Assembly: GCF_030295325.1 (NCBI RefSeq)
Contig: NZ_AP027059.1
Location: forward strand, 1,794,637-1,858,636
Source of the DNA: Haliovirga abyssi
GTDB taxonomy: Bacteria > Fusobacteriota > Fusobacteriia > Fusobacteriales > Haliovirgaceae
Direction: 5' to 3'
DNA length: 64,000 nt
Below the pieces are notes generated by a model. The model made no database searches. It was given only the letters and a program-made list of their open reading frames with translations, and was not told the DNA's origin. How positions within the stretch are numbered: the stretch's first letter is position 1; every line of letters begins with the position of its first letter. This document shows, piece by piece, positions 52,221-61,799 of the stretch. Both the position numbers and the translations under genes were made by a program.

Positions 52221-53768
52221 TTATAATACCATTGTAACTCTATTTCTCCCAGTTTCTTTTGATTTATATAAAGCATCATCTGCCATTTTCATATATTTAT
52301 TATATGTATTACAACACTCTAAATTAGGAATCATAGATGCTCCACCAATACTTATTGTAAATTGTATTTCCTCATTTTCATAAATAAAATCTTCATTTTC
52401 AACATTTTGCCTTAGCTTTTCAAGTATTTTCAAAAAATTTTCTTTCTCTTTAGAAAAATAATAAAATACAAACTCTTCTCCGCCATATCTAAAAACTTTA
52501 TCATTTGCTCTACTTAAATTTTCTTTTAATATTTTTCCTAATTTTTTCAAACAAAAATCTCCAGCTAAATGACCATAAGTATCATTTATATTTTTAAAAT
52601 GATCTATATCAATAATTGAAAAATGAAGATAAAAACCTTCTCTTGATGACATTTTAAAATCATCTATAAATCTATCATCAAAATATCTTCTGTTATTTAA
52701 TCCTGTTAATTCATCTGTAATTGAATTTTTTTTTAGTTTATTATTTAAAATTTTTAATTCTTTTTTTTGAAGCTCTAATTTTTTAGTCCTTTCACTTACT
52801 ATTTCTTCCAAATTATGTATATATTTAGATAAATCTTTTCCCATATTATTAAATTTTAAAGTTAATAATTTAATTTCATCTTCATAATTATTTTTAATTT
52901 CTATAGGCACAAAATTTGTGGAATCATATGCTTCTACAGATTTTATCATATTAATTATTGAATTTGTTGTATTTTTAGAAATTTTATTCGATAACAAATA
53001 TAATAAAAATATAATTATAATTAATAAAATAATAAATATAACTATAAAGTTAAATATATGTTTATAAATAATATCTTTTGATTCTGTAATATAAAAAGAG
53101 ATATTTTTTAATTTTTTTATGTTAAATTTAGAATTTTCAACTTTAAAATATTTTTTTAATTCTTCTTTTTTTATAGTTTTTGTCTTATTATTTTTTGTAA
53201 CAAAAATATTGTCACCAATATATGTAATTAAATTAATATCCATTCTATTATTATTTTTTAAATAATTCTCAAATATTTTTGATAATTTTAAAACAACAAT
53301 TAGTTTTTTATTTTCATATGAATCCAATTTTTTTAAAATAATTATATTTATATTAGAATTTTTATATATAAATAACGTCTCTCCTATTTTAAATTTATTT
53401 TTTTCTCCTAAATGTATAGATTCTCCATTATTATTTATAATTTCTATTTCTGAAATTATCTTTTTTTTAGAAATTTCTTTCATCAACTCTTTTTTCAAAG
53501 ATTCACTAGCATATTTACTAATCAATTTATTTTTATCAAATAAAAAAACTACATCATTTGTATTTGCTATCATATTCATAAAATTATCTATTTCAGATAT
53601 ATTGGCAGATAAATAATTCTTAAAATTACCATTATTTAAATATATCTCTTCCGTTTTAAAATATGTAAAAAAATTAAATAATATTAATGAAGTTATTATT
53701 AAAATAACTGTTGTTATAATTATATCTGTAAATATAACATATCTAAATATTTTATCCTTTAATTTCAT
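52221..53768 (-). CDS. Membrane-bound diguanylate cyclase with extracytoplasmic sensor
   Basis: From the ATG at 53768 (AGAGG upstream) the protein has 515 residues. A first helix (FTDIIITTVILIITSLILFNFF), a periplasmic sensor region (about 40-240) and a second helix (FIVIFIILLIIIIFLLYLLS) precede a HAMP-like region, a coiled coil and a GGDEF domain. The catalytic motif is GGEEF, so it is active, and the product-inhibition site RAND lies exactly five residues before it. It makes c-di-GMP. The gene for a periplasmic binding protein is directly upstream and may supply the signal. Confidence 0.92.
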   Translation of the reverse strand: MKLKDKIFRYVIFTDIIITTVILIITSLILFNFFTYFKTEEIYLNNGNFKNYLSANISEIDNFMNMIANTNDVVFLFDKNKLISKYASESLKKELMKEISKKKIISEIEIINNNGESIHLGEKNKFKIGETLFIYKNSNINIIILKKLDSYENKKLIVVLKLSKIFENYLKNNNRMDINLITYIGDNIFVTKNNKTKTIKKEELKKYFKVENSKFNIKKLKNISFYITESKDIIYKHIFNFIVIFIILLIIIIFLLYLLSNKISKNTTNSIINMIKSVEAYDSTNFVPIEIKNNYEDEIKLLTLKFNNMGKDLSKYIHNLEEIVSERTKKLELQKKELKILNNKLKKNSITDELTGLNNRRYFDDRFIDDFKMSSREGFYLHFSIIDIDHFKNINDTYGHLAGDFCLKKLGKILKENLSRANDKVFRYGGEEFVFYYFSKEKENFLKILEKLRQNVENEDFIYENEEIQFTISIGGASMIPNLECCNTYNKYMKMADDALYKSKETGRNRVTMVL

Positions 53769-53861
53769 AATAAAACCTCTTTCTATATTAACGATTTCTC
53801 GATTTTTATAAATCAATCTTTTTAACTAAAATTTTAAAAATTAAATCGTAAAAAAATTATA

Positions 53862-54803
53862 TTAATTCCCATCTGTAAATATTTTTTTATATTCAGTATA
53901 ACTTATGCCAGTATATTTTTCAAAAAGCAAATTATAACGTTCTGTTTTTCTAAATTCCTCCATAAACATCGATAACATTTTATTCAATTCTGGAGTGTTA
54001 TACGAACTACAAAATGCTAAATATCCTACTTTATTTTCAGCTGGAAATAAAGCTTTTAAATTATCTTTAAAAGTTAAGCTTGTTAATAATTTTGGAAAAA
54101 AAGAAAATGAATCTGATATACTGACATCTGCATTTCCTAAAATAACTTGATAATAAAATCCCATTCTGTCAATATAATCTCCAGTTGGAATTATATCAAT
54201 TTCCACATCATTTTTATTTACTTTTTTAGTTCTTCCTAAATAAGTAAACTTATTATTTTTAATACTAACTTTATTAACAATATAATTTATATCTCTTTTT
54301 TTTAATTCTTTTCTAATCGTGTTATAGAAATTAAAAACTTCCATTGTTATAATTTTTTTTCCTTTAAAATCTTGATAATTATTTATATCTTCATTTTTCC
54401 TTGTGAAAAACATAGATACATTTTCAACAAATGGAGTCATCTTAACTAATTTCTTTCTACTTTCAGTCACTGTAATAATATCTGCAATAATATCTACTTT
54501 TTTATAAATATCTGGAGTACCTATAATATTTTTCTTGAACATAATTTCTCCATCTTTTGTCCAATATTCTTTAAATGATTTAACTACATATAATTTTAAT
54601 TTCACATTTAAATATTCCGCAAAACTCTCTGCAAGTTCAAAAGTAAATCCTTGTTTATCCTTTATTTTAGGTTGATAAATACCTCCTGTTGGAATATTTC
54701 TAATTCCTATAATTAAATACCCAGATTTTTTTATCTCATTTAAATCTCTTGAAAATGCAAAACTAAACATTAAAACCATTAGAATTAAAATAATTTTTTT
54801 CAT
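53862..54803 (-). CDS. Periplasmic solute-binding protein, family 3 type
   Basis: From the ATG at 54803 (GGAGGTG upstream) the protein has 313 residues with a signal peptide (MKKIILILMVLMFSFAFS). The mature part resembles amino-acid-type binding proteins: GYLIIGIRNIPTGGIYQPKIKDKQGFTFELAESFAEYLNVKLKLYVV, DIIADIITVTESRKKLVKMTPFVE and GNADVSISDSFSFFPKLL. No permease or ATPase gene is adjacent. It precedes the diguanylate cyclase by about 90 bases on the same strand, so sensing and not uptake is a possible role. Confidence 0.85.
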   Translation of the reverse strand: MKKIILILMVLMFSFAFSRDLNEIKKSGYLIIGIRNIPTGGIYQPKIKDKQGFTFELAESFAEYLNVKLKLYVVKSFKEYWTKDGEIMFKKNIIGTPDIYKKVDIIADIITVTESRKKLVKMTPFVENVSMFFTRKNEDINNYQDFKGKKIITMEVFNFYNTIRKELKKRDINYIVNKVSIKNNKFTYLGRTKKVNKNDVEIDIIPTGDYIDRMGFYYQVILGNADVSISDSFSFFPKLLTSLTFKDNLKALFPAENKVGYLAFCSSYNTPELNKMLSMFMEEFRKTERYNLLFEKYTGISYTEYKKIFTDGN

Positions 54804-54941
54804 GAATTTCCCACCTCCGCAATTATAATTTTCATTACATTGAGTAACTTGCCATTTTAATGTAAAAACCTTATTTTTAAACATTCTTTAAAGTATAATT
54901 ATTATACCCTATTTAAAACAAAAAATCTATAGAAATAATAA

Positions 54942-54963
54942 AAAGAGGACCTAAATCCTCTTC
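54942..54963 (-). terminator. Terminator of the envelope gene cluster
   Basis: AAGAGGA pairs with TCCTCTT, followed on the minus strand by TTTTTATT. The stretch 54804-55132 holds this, a partial TAGGAACG repeat arm near 54855-54892 and the CACGAAT-type tract at 55018. Confidence 0.7.
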
Positions 54964-55017
54964 TCATCATTCAAAAAACTAATCTTCTATTACCTTATTA
55001 TATATGATATATAGACC

Positions 55018-55072
55018 TTTGTGTTCTTCTTTATCTTATAATTCGTGTCCCATTAGTGACAATTAGTGGCTA
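55018..55072. repeat. Second CACGAAT-type intergenic tract
   Basis: On the minus strand AGCCACTAATTGTCACTAAT and GGACACGAATTATAAG show the same repeated CAC(T/G)AAT words as the tract at 49378-49432. Confidence 0.5.
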
Positions 55073-55132
55073 AAAAATTTTCTCTCTCTTTTCATTTCTC
55101 TTTCTTTCCAATTTCCCATTGTACATTATAAA

Positions 55133-56455
55133 TTATCTTCCGAATTTCCTCTTTGCTTCCGCTACCATTACAGCAAATTTCTTTTTAGAAATCCGTATCT
55201 TTCTATATGCACTTTCTATGGCTTTTTCTCTATTTTTACCTATCCCTTTTCCTTTAAAAGTTATATTAGACAAAACTAATTTAGTTTTATTTTCGACAAT
55301 ATTTAAATCTAAATTTACATTTGCAACATACATTGTTCCACTATAACTTTCTACTTCATCAATGCTATCTACAGAAACTTTTCCAGTTACAATTAAATTT
55401 GCTTTTTTTGAAATTATGTCTCCACCTTTAACTATTAACCTACTTATATTTCTATTTATACTTTTGATTTTTTGATTTTTCTCATTAACTATATTTACAG
55501 AAAAATTTGTTGTTTTTTCTTCTTTTCTAAAATAATTTGCATATACTTTAATATTTTTAAAATAATCTTTTAATTCAAATGGAACTTTTAACAAATCAAC
55601 ACTTGCTATAATTTTTCCATTTCTTGATTCATCTGTAAAAACTGTAACATATACTTTAAATTCTCCGTTATTATCTGTTGTTGCTTTTTCTAATATCTTA
55701 TTATTCTGATATTTTACTACTATTGGAAAATTAGGGATTACTTCATTTTTATATTTTATTTTAAATACTATTGGATTTTTTAAAACTTCTCCCTCTTTTC
55801 CATATTGATTTTTTCCATCTACAACTTCAAAATAGATATTAGATATTATTTTTTTTATTTTAGCATTAAAATCTAATTGACTAAAAAAAGTTGGTATTAT
55901 ATATTCGTTATTTGAAATAGAATCATATATTATCTTCTTTTTATAAAACTCATTAACTTTCTTTTTAGCTTTTAAATATTCTTTTACTAGAACATATGGA
56001 GTTAAATTCAACTCCTCATCTTTTTTTATCTCTTCACTAATTTTATCTAGTTCTGTCTCTAATCCTAACAAATATTTACTTTTATCTAACAGTGCCAATA
56101 CATAAAATGAATTTCCACTTTTCTCTTTTTTAACAAAGTCTACACCAATTAAAACTTCATTTGCCAATGCTTTTATATTAAGCTCTACATTTTTACTATA
56201 ATTTTCTTTATTTCCTACTGTAGATTGTACTGTTTTAGATTCAATACTACTGTCTATATTAGTCTTTATTTGAGAGGCTATATCTACTTGTGCTGCCATT
56301 TCTGCTTCTTTATAATTTTTTCCTTCTCCTAAACCAATGAAATAATTGTTAGTAGAATATTCCGAATTCCCATTATTCAAATACCAACTTGGTATACCTG
56401 CAGATATTGCCATTATATTAATTAAAACAAACATTGCTATTATTAGTTTTTTCAT
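55133..56455 (-). CDS. Secreted LPP20-related protein
   Basis: From the ATG at 56455 (GGAGGAG upstream) the protein has 440 residues and a signal peptide (MKKLIIAMFVLINIMAISAG). The N-terminus IPSWYLNN...NYFIGLGEGKNYKEAEMAAQVDIASQIKTNIDS, then NSFYVLALLDKSKYL, is the LPP20 domain: a PxW motif, an xGxG turn, an alanine-rich helix. A coiled coil and beta-rich domains follow, with a repeat of the LPP20 helix near the end (KGIGKNREKAIESAYRKIR). There is no lipobox. The role is unknown; it is the last gene of the envelope cluster. Confidence 0.75.
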   Translation of the reverse strand: MKKLIIAMFVLINIMAISAGIPSWYLNNGNSEYSTNNYFIGLGEGKNYKEAEMAAQVDIASQIKTNIDSSIESKTVQSTVGNKENYSKNVELNIKALANEVLIGVDFVKKEKSGNSFYVLALLDKSKYLLGLETELDKISEEIKKDEELNLTPYVLVKEYLKAKKKVNEFYKKKIIYDSISNNEYIIPTFFSQLDFNAKIKKIISNIYFEVVDGKNQYGKEGEVLKNPIVFKIKYKNEVIPNFPIVVKYQNNKILEKATTDNNGEFKVYVTVFTDESRNGKIIASVDLLKVPFELKDYFKNIKVYANYFRKEEKTTNFSVNIVNEKNQKIKSINRNISRLIVKGGDIISKKANLIVTGKVSVDSIDEVESYSGTMYVANVNLDLNIVENKTKLVLSNITFKGKGIGKNREKAIESAYRKIRISKKKFAVMVAEAKRKFGR

Positions 56456-56497
56456 AAATTTCTCCTCCATAATTTTTTTAAAATAATCATCTTATGA

Positions 56498-57778
56498 CTA
56501 TTCTGGAGATACCTCTAAAATTATCATTTTCCTATTCAAATTTATTTTTTTTATTCTACCATCCATACCAGATTTTCCAAACTCTTTTTTTATATATCTA
56601 TATATTTTAAAACTTGATGACAATTTTTCATTAGAAACCCATATTGAATAATCAATCATATTTTTACTAACTATATTTTCTTTGGATTTATTTGATAATT
56701 TTTCTATAATATCTATTAATTCAAATTGAATATCCTCTAATTCATCTTCGTCAAATTCATCTGAACAGTTTATTACTAATTTATATTGTATACCTTTTTT
56801 CAAGTCTGCTACCCAATAATTATTTATTCTCGATAAAATATTATTCATAGCATCATTTACAGCTTCTTCAATAGAAATCTTAACATTCCCATCTCTACTA
56901 TTACTATATCCAGTTTCAGTTCCTAATAATCTTGAAGTTGTTGTTTCATAAGCCTTTAAATTCACAACATATTGTTTTGTCCCATATCCTGCATCTGTTA
57001 ATTCACCTGAAAATGTAATATAAATATCACTTCCAACTGATAAAGCTAATTTATATGAAAAATCTTCTTCTGCATCTGCTAATCCCATTTGAGCGCTATT
57101 TAATTTGTTCATTTTTTCTTGTTGCTCTGGTACTACTACATCATATTGTTTTGCTGTTAAATAACTTTCTATTACAGATGATATATGCCTCATATTATCA
57201 TTTTTATTTAATAACTCTATTGGGTTTTCTCCCTTTTTTGTCATAGGAATTACCATTATAGACGGATTTCCTAATTTTTCAACTAAATTTTCTCTTTTAA
57301 TTAAAACTCCATCATTTGTTAAATCTTTCATCAAAAGTTCTTTATTTACTTTAAAACTTTTTGCTATTTTTATTCCTTTTCCTCTATCAATAATTATCTT
57401 TTTTGAAAATCTTGTGCTTTCATAAGTGATATAATTGTTAATCTTTCCTATTTCAAAATATTTCTCTTCTATATTTTGAAATTTATTTTTTTCATCATTA
57501 CTACTTAATATTGGATCTGTTCCTTCATATAATAAATAGTAGATTATTGCCCTTTTAGCATCTTTTATTGCATTAAAAATCCCATTTTTTTCAATATCCT
57601 TTTTTATTTTTCTTTTACTTCTTTCCTTTGATTTATAAATACCTGTACCTTTCATCAAAACTTCTGCTGAAGATACATTTTCTATAATAGTTGCTTCTTT
57701 TGACAAAGGTAAATTAGATGCAAAGCCAAAAATTGTTATAAAAAACATAAATATCAGTATTAATTTTATTTTTTTCAT
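56498..57778 (-). CDS. Secreted protein of unknown function (DUF6175/CsgG-like region)
   Basis: The 426 residues have a signal peptide (MKKIKLILIFMFFITIFGFA). The middle part NPSIMVIPMTKKGENP..., SSVIESYLTAKQYDVVVPEQQEKMNKL and SYKLALSVGSDIYITFSGELTD resembles the fold of CsgG/FlgT-type or DUF6175 proteins, which bind other envelope proteins; this is a loose match. The C-terminal third has an acidic helix (FDEDELEDIQFELIDIIEKLS) and ends VSPE. It lies 42 bases before the next gene of the cluster. Confidence 0.65.
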   Translation of the reverse strand: MKKIKLILIFMFFITIFGFASNLPLSKEATIIENVSSAEVLMKGTGIYKSKERSKRKIKKDIEKNGIFNAIKDAKRAIIYYLLYEGTDPILSSNDEKNKFQNIEEKYFEIGKINNYITYESTRFSKKIIIDRGKGIKIAKSFKVNKELLMKDLTNDGVLIKRENLVEKLGNPSIMVIPMTKKGENPIELLNKNDNMRHISSVIESYLTAKQYDVVVPEQQEKMNKLNSAQMGLADAEEDFSYKLALSVGSDIYITFSGELTDAGYGTKQYVVNLKAYETTTSRLLGTETGYSNSRDGNVKISIEEAVNDAMNNILSRINNYWVADLKKGIQYKLVINCSDEFDEDELEDIQFELIDIIEKLSNKSKENIVSKNMIDYSIWVSNEKLSSSFKIYRYIKKEFGKSGMDGRIKKINLNRKMIILEVSPE

Positions 57779-57794
57779 AATTTTTCTCCTTTCT

Positions 57795-57948
57795 TAGGAA
57801 CATTTAAAAATATTTTTTTATATTTTGTTGTAAAAACGCTTAAATCGTTACCTGTTTTAAAACAAAAGGATAAAGTTATTTTTAAAGCGTTCCTAAACCA
57901 TTGCGTATTTTAAAACAAAATCAGAAGGTTATTTTTAAGCCGTTCCTT
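57795..57948. repeat. Compound TAGGAACG repeat
   Basis: It begins TTAGGAACATTTAAAAAT, contains AAAACGCTTAAATCGTTACC and AAACCATTGCGTATTTTA, and ends TTTTTAAGCCGTTCCTTAA. The last 50 bases match the end of the copy at 30900-31110 almost exactly. It fills the gap between two envelope genes and reaches the stop codon of one. Confidence 0.7.
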
Positions 57949-59776
57949 AATATCTCTTTAATGGATCTAACACACCAAATACATCAAATGGTAATTCTCC
58001 TAATGAATAGGTAAATCCTAATCCTATTGACATCCCTCCCAAAGTCGAATTAAATCCTGAAGCTGTATAATCCTTATTAAATTCATCGCCACTTCTATTA
58101 TTTGTATATTTTGTTGTAACTTTGCTTGGCTTTAATGATATTTTATAAGTTATCCCTAAATCTAACATTAAATCTGGACTCAATAAATATTCTGTTCCTA
58201 TATCTAATTTAACTCCATAACTCAAAAAAGATATATCATATGTGTACTCATCATAATAATCATAATTATATTTATAATAACTTTTATAATTATAATTAAA
58301 TGATAACATATCTACACCTAATCCCATTCCTCCATTTAAATTAAATCTACCAAACCACATTTTTTTAGACAATCCTAAATAAGCTGAATATGTATATATA
58401 GTTGGTGTATCATCTGTAGTTGTTGTTAATTCAGGAAGCATCGCCATTAAATCTAAATCTAAAAATGTCTGTGGCGAATTAATAATAGGTGCTAAATCGT
58501 AAGAAAATATTCCTTCTATTCCTGATGCTTTATTTGCATCTTCGGTTATTATTTCATCTTGATAACTACTTGAATAGCCACCATTTTTAGCCCAATCTAA
58601 TATGAAATTTATATCTTCTTTTTTTATATTCAAATTTGCAGCAGAAACTGCTTTTAATTTCAGATCTAATCCTAATAATGGATGTTCTGTTATTAATGTC
58701 CCTTCAGTTTGAGGCGCTCCTATGTATTGTTTTATTGTACTATAATTAGTAGGATCTTTCTTATTATCTCCTGTTTTTATTATTCTAGCAAATCCTACTT
58801 TTTTAGTTATTATTTTACCATTTTCATTTTCTTGTTTCTCTATAATATCAAAAGCATCATCTAAGAATAATCCTTCTTTATGTCCTAATGATATAGAATA
58901 CTCTTTTCCAGATTTCACCTCAACTATTTGAGCAGCTAATTTAAAATCATCAATTTTTTTAGTTTTTACTCCTAAATTTTTCGCTAAAGCAAGTATAGCC
59001 GAATATTGTGCATATTGTGCTTCACTTACATTATAACTATTTCCAGCAAAATTAAATTTTCTATATTTATAATTTCCAAAGATATCCTTTGCTCCTATTT
59101 CAGATGTTCCTATTGCAAAAGTTTCATCTGCAACTAATTCCTTTATTGATACTTCACCTGTTTTGGATATTTCTACATGATACCAAATTATTCCGCCATC
59201 TATTTTATATAAAATATTTTTTCCTTTAACTACTTTGTTAACAGAAGTTATATATGGTAAATAAATATATGCTGAATTCATTAATATTTTCATCTCTTCA
59301 AATGTAGCTCCTAATGATTTTCCCTTAGTTGCAGCAAAAGTTTCTAAATCTGTTTCACTTTTTAAATTTTCAATTCTAATCTTTTTTATTTCATTTGAAT
59401 TTAAAATATTTAATATCTCTTTTCCAACTGTATTTTCTAAAATTTTTGATATTCTCTTTGGAGTAACTCTTTTTAAAGCATTTGCTTTTCTCCTAAATTT
59501 AGTTGTTAATTTTTGGGGTAATATATTAAAATCAAATCTACTATTTGATTTTATATCTTTTGTTTCTTTTATTGGATTTATTCCTTTAACGTAAAAATCT
59601 AACATTTCATCTAACATTTTATAATTAAATTTATATCCTTCGGCTATTGCTCCTGGCTTTACCCATACCGAGTCCACTGCTGTAATTGATTTTCTAACAT
59701 ATTTTCCATCTTCGCCATACATAAATTCACTCATTAATAAAATTAGTATAATTAATATAACACTTTTTTTCAGCAT
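57947..59776 (-). CDS. Large exported protein with predicted C-terminal outer-membrane barrel
   Basis: The 609 residues start with a signal peptide (MLKKSVILIILILLMSEFMYG). The first 400 residues look like a soluble periplasmic region, including GHKEGLFLDDAFDIIEKQENENGK, which resembles surface-antigen linkers. From about residue 415 the sequence alternates like membrane beta-strands (TYSAYLGLSKKMWFGRFNLNGGMGLGVDML, YGVKLDIGTEYLLSPDLMLDLGITYKISL) and it ends with an aromatic residue (LKRY), as barrels do. No family is recognised. The start ATG lacks a nearby ribosome site; AGGAGGTG is about 45 bases upstream, which is odd. Confidence 0.65.
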   Translation of the reverse strand: MLKKSVILIILILLMSEFMYGEDGKYVRKSITAVDSVWVKPGAIAEGYKFNYKMLDEMLDFYVKGINPIKETKDIKSNSRFDFNILPQKLTTKFRRKANALKRVTPKRISKILENTVGKEILNILNSNEIKKIRIENLKSETDLETFAATKGKSLGATFEEMKILMNSAYIYLPYITSVNKVVKGKNILYKIDGGIIWYHVEISKTGEVSIKELVADETFAIGTSEIGAKDIFGNYKYRKFNFAGNSYNVSEAQYAQYSAILALAKNLGVKTKKIDDFKLAAQIVEVKSGKEYSISLGHKEGLFLDDAFDIIEKQENENGKIITKKVGFARIIKTGDNKKDPTNYSTIKQYIGAPQTEGTLITEHPLLGLDLKLKAVSAANLNIKKEDINFILDWAKNGGYSSSYQDEIITEDANKASGIEGIFSYDLAPIINSPQTFLDLDLMAMLPELTTTTDDTPTIYTYSAYLGLSKKMWFGRFNLNGGMGLGVDMLSFNYNYKSYYKYNYDYYDEYTYDISFLSYGVKLDIGTEYLLSPDLMLDLGITYKISLKPSKVTTKYTNNRSGDEFNKDYTASGFNSTLGGMSIGLGFTYSLGELPFDVFGVLDPLKRY

Positions 59777-59836
59777 ATAATTCGACTGTTATTTCTAATC
59801 CATTCCTAAACAGTCTTCACCTCCTAGCTCTTATTT

Positions 59837-61138
59837 TTAAAAAGTTCCTATTTTTGATATTCCCATAAAGAAACTGCTATCTTTTAAATCTTCATCTCTT
59901 TTCATTCCTAAATCTAAATAAAGTTTTTTATCTTTTACTATATTTAATGTTAATTTAATTAATTCTTCATCTATTTTATTTTTATTCATATCATATTTAG
60001 CGTCTCCATAAATGGTTATTCTCTCTATGTTTTTACTTAATCCTAACACTATTATTTTATCTGAATCTGTTTTTTTATAATTCAAATGACTATTCATACC
60101 CATAATAAATTTAGAATCTAATAATATATCAAAACTTTTATCCTTTACAAAATAAATTCCGCCTATATTTATTTTTTTAAAATCTAATCCGAGTTTTATT
60201 CCATAATTAAAATCTCTTTCATCATATTTTAATAATAGTTCAAAAAAATCAAATAAACCATATTTAAAATCCATATTATTAATATTTTCAGCAAAATTTC
60301 TATCTATTTTTAATAAATAATTCCTATTTCTTATAACTTTAGCTTGTTCTATATTTTCTGAAAATACCTTATATGTATTATCTATAGGGATATATTTTTT
60401 TCTTTTTGATAATCCAGTTAATTTAACTCCATAACCTTCTTTTATTTTAAATGAACTCCATAAACTAACTTTTCCTAAACTTTCATTTTTAAAAAGTTCT
60501 ACTATTTCCATTTCTCCAACTTTTTTTAAAGAATAATCATAAATATTTGCAATTTCTCCTAATTTTGCTTCTCCTTGACCTATATTAATTAATACTCTAT
60601 TGAAATGTTTTTCTATAATTCTGTTGTCATATTTTTTACTTTCTTTGTTTTTTTCATTTTCTTTTAATATTTTTTCTCTTCTTATTTTAGTTTTTTTATT
60701 ATTTTTTTCAATCATATTTTTTATTATTTTTTTATCATTTTCCCAATTATCTGTCTTTTCTACAACCCATACATAATATTTTTTATCATTTTCCCAACTA
60801 TCTATTATTTCTACTTTTAATTTTGTATCTACAGTTTGAACACTTCCAACAGCTGTTTGTGATTCTGTATTTGTTTTAACTGTTTTGATTTCTGTTTTTA
60901 TAGTAGTGGATTTATTTCCTGCTAATTCTGCTTTAGCACTTGATATTGCTTCTTCTCGTATAGCATTATTTGTTTTCCCTAAAGTTTTATCTACTTCTCC
61001 AATTGATGAATGTAACCCTTCTATCACATAATTTTTTGTCCACCAAGGTTTCTCTCCATCTATTTTTTCTATTTTAAATATTCCTGCATTCAAAATAGCA
61101 TTTAATAATATAAATATTATAAATAATTTTCTTTTCAT
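59837..61138 (-). CDS. LPP20-domain protein with possible C-terminal barrel
   Basis: From the ATG at 61138 (GGAG upstream) the protein has 433 residues and a signal peptide (MKRKLFIIFILLNAILNAG). The LPP20-like part (KPWWTKNYVIEGLHSSIGEVDKTLGKTNNAIREEAISSAKAEL... KYYVWVVEKTDNW) is followed by a charged coiled coil, then a middle domain (LINIGQGEAKLGEIANIYDY). The last 150 residues read like beta-strands (FELLLKYDERDFNYGIKLGLDFKKINIGGIYF) and end in Phe (SKIGTF), as in small outer-membrane barrels. The function is unknown. Confidence 0.65.
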   Translation of the reverse strand: MKRKLFIIFILLNAILNAGIFKIEKIDGEKPWWTKNYVIEGLHSSIGEVDKTLGKTNNAIREEAISSAKAELAGNKSTTIKTEIKTVKTNTESQTAVGSVQTVDTKLKVEIIDSWENDKKYYVWVVEKTDNWENDKKIIKNMIEKNNKKTKIRREKILKENEKNKESKKYDNRIIEKHFNRVLINIGQGEAKLGEIANIYDYSLKKVGEMEIVELFKNESLGKVSLWSSFKIKEGYGVKLTGLSKRKKYIPIDNTYKVFSENIEQAKVIRNRNYLLKIDRNFAENINNMDFKYGLFDFFELLLKYDERDFNYGIKLGLDFKKINIGGIYFVKDKSFDILLDSKFIMGMNSHLNYKKTDSDKIIVLGLSKNIERITIYGDAKYDMNKNKIDEELIKLTLNIVKDKKLYLDLGMKRDEDLKDSSFFMGISKIGTF

Positions 61139-61189
61139 ATTTATCTCCATTTTCATCTTCCATCCTAACTTTTTTTATTTTTTATAAAC

Positions 61190-61354
61190 CTAATATTTAT
61201 CCACTTCGTTAGTTAATTCTTTTTGATTCTCTTGAGCTCTTTTTAATACCTTTGAATTATCTTTTTTCACTTTCACCTTCTTAACTTCTGCTCTTTTACA
61301 TCCAAAACTTACAAATACCATACCTATTATAAATATTGACAATATTTTTTTCAT
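61190..61354 (-). CDS. Small lipoprotein of 54 residues
   Basis: The frame starts at ATG 61354 after GGAGGGG and ends TAG at 61190. The product begins MKKILSIFIIGMVFVSFGC, a lipoprotein signal with the Cys at 19, followed by a Lys-rich helical segment (KRAEVKKVKVKKDNSKVLKR). It resembles the small Lpp-type or entericidin-like lipoproteins only in size and charge. It fits exactly between two genes of the envelope cluster on the same strand. Confidence 0.75.
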   Translation of the reverse strand: MKKILSIFIIGMVFVSFGCKRAEVKKVKVKKDNSKVLKRAQENQKELTNEVDKY

Positions 61355-61379
61355 TGAATTCCCCTCCATAATTTTAAAT

Positions 61380-61799
61380 TTATTTTACAACCATCCATAT
61401 ATATAATTCTCCCGTATCTTTATTATACCACATTCCATTTATAACTGCATTTACTGTTTTACCCTCTACTGTCTGCAAACTATATTGCTCAAAAGAGCTC
61501 TCACTTTTTGTTGCGTGACTAAGTGACCTATTTGAAACTTTAATTCCCATCTGTTTTGATATTTCATCTATTGCTCTTGATATAGCTATTTCTCTTTGCC
61601 TCGTTGTACCATCTATAGTTCTTTTAGATACTCCTATTCCAGCTAATTTATATTTACCATTTAATGTTGAATTAAACACCCAATTAGGCATTTTATTTGA
61701 TGAGTTTTCATTCTTAAAACTATTCCCTTTAGAATTCATAGAAGAACAACCTACTAAACTTAATAACATAATAAATATTACTATTCCTGCTTTTTTCAC
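61380..61799 (-). CDS. LPP20-family lipoprotein
   Basis: The 139 residues start MKKAGIVIFIMLLSLVGCSS, a lipoprotein signal with lipobox LVGC (Cys18). The mature part is a complete LPP20 domain: KMPNWVFNSTLNGKYKLAGIGVSKRT, the alanine/basic helix TRQREIAISRAIDEISKQM, and NKDTGELYIWMVVK. LPP20 lipoproteins are outer-membrane proteins first known from Helicobacter. Its start overlaps the transglycosylase gene by ATGA, so the two are coupled. Confidence 0.85.
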   Translation of the reverse strand: MKKAGIVIFIMLLSLVGCSSMNSKGNSFKNENSSNKMPNWVFNSTLNGKYKLAGIGVSKRTIDGTTRQREIAISRAIDEISKQMGIKVSNRSLSHATKSESSFEQYSLQTVEGKTVNAVINGMWYNKDTGELYIWMVVK

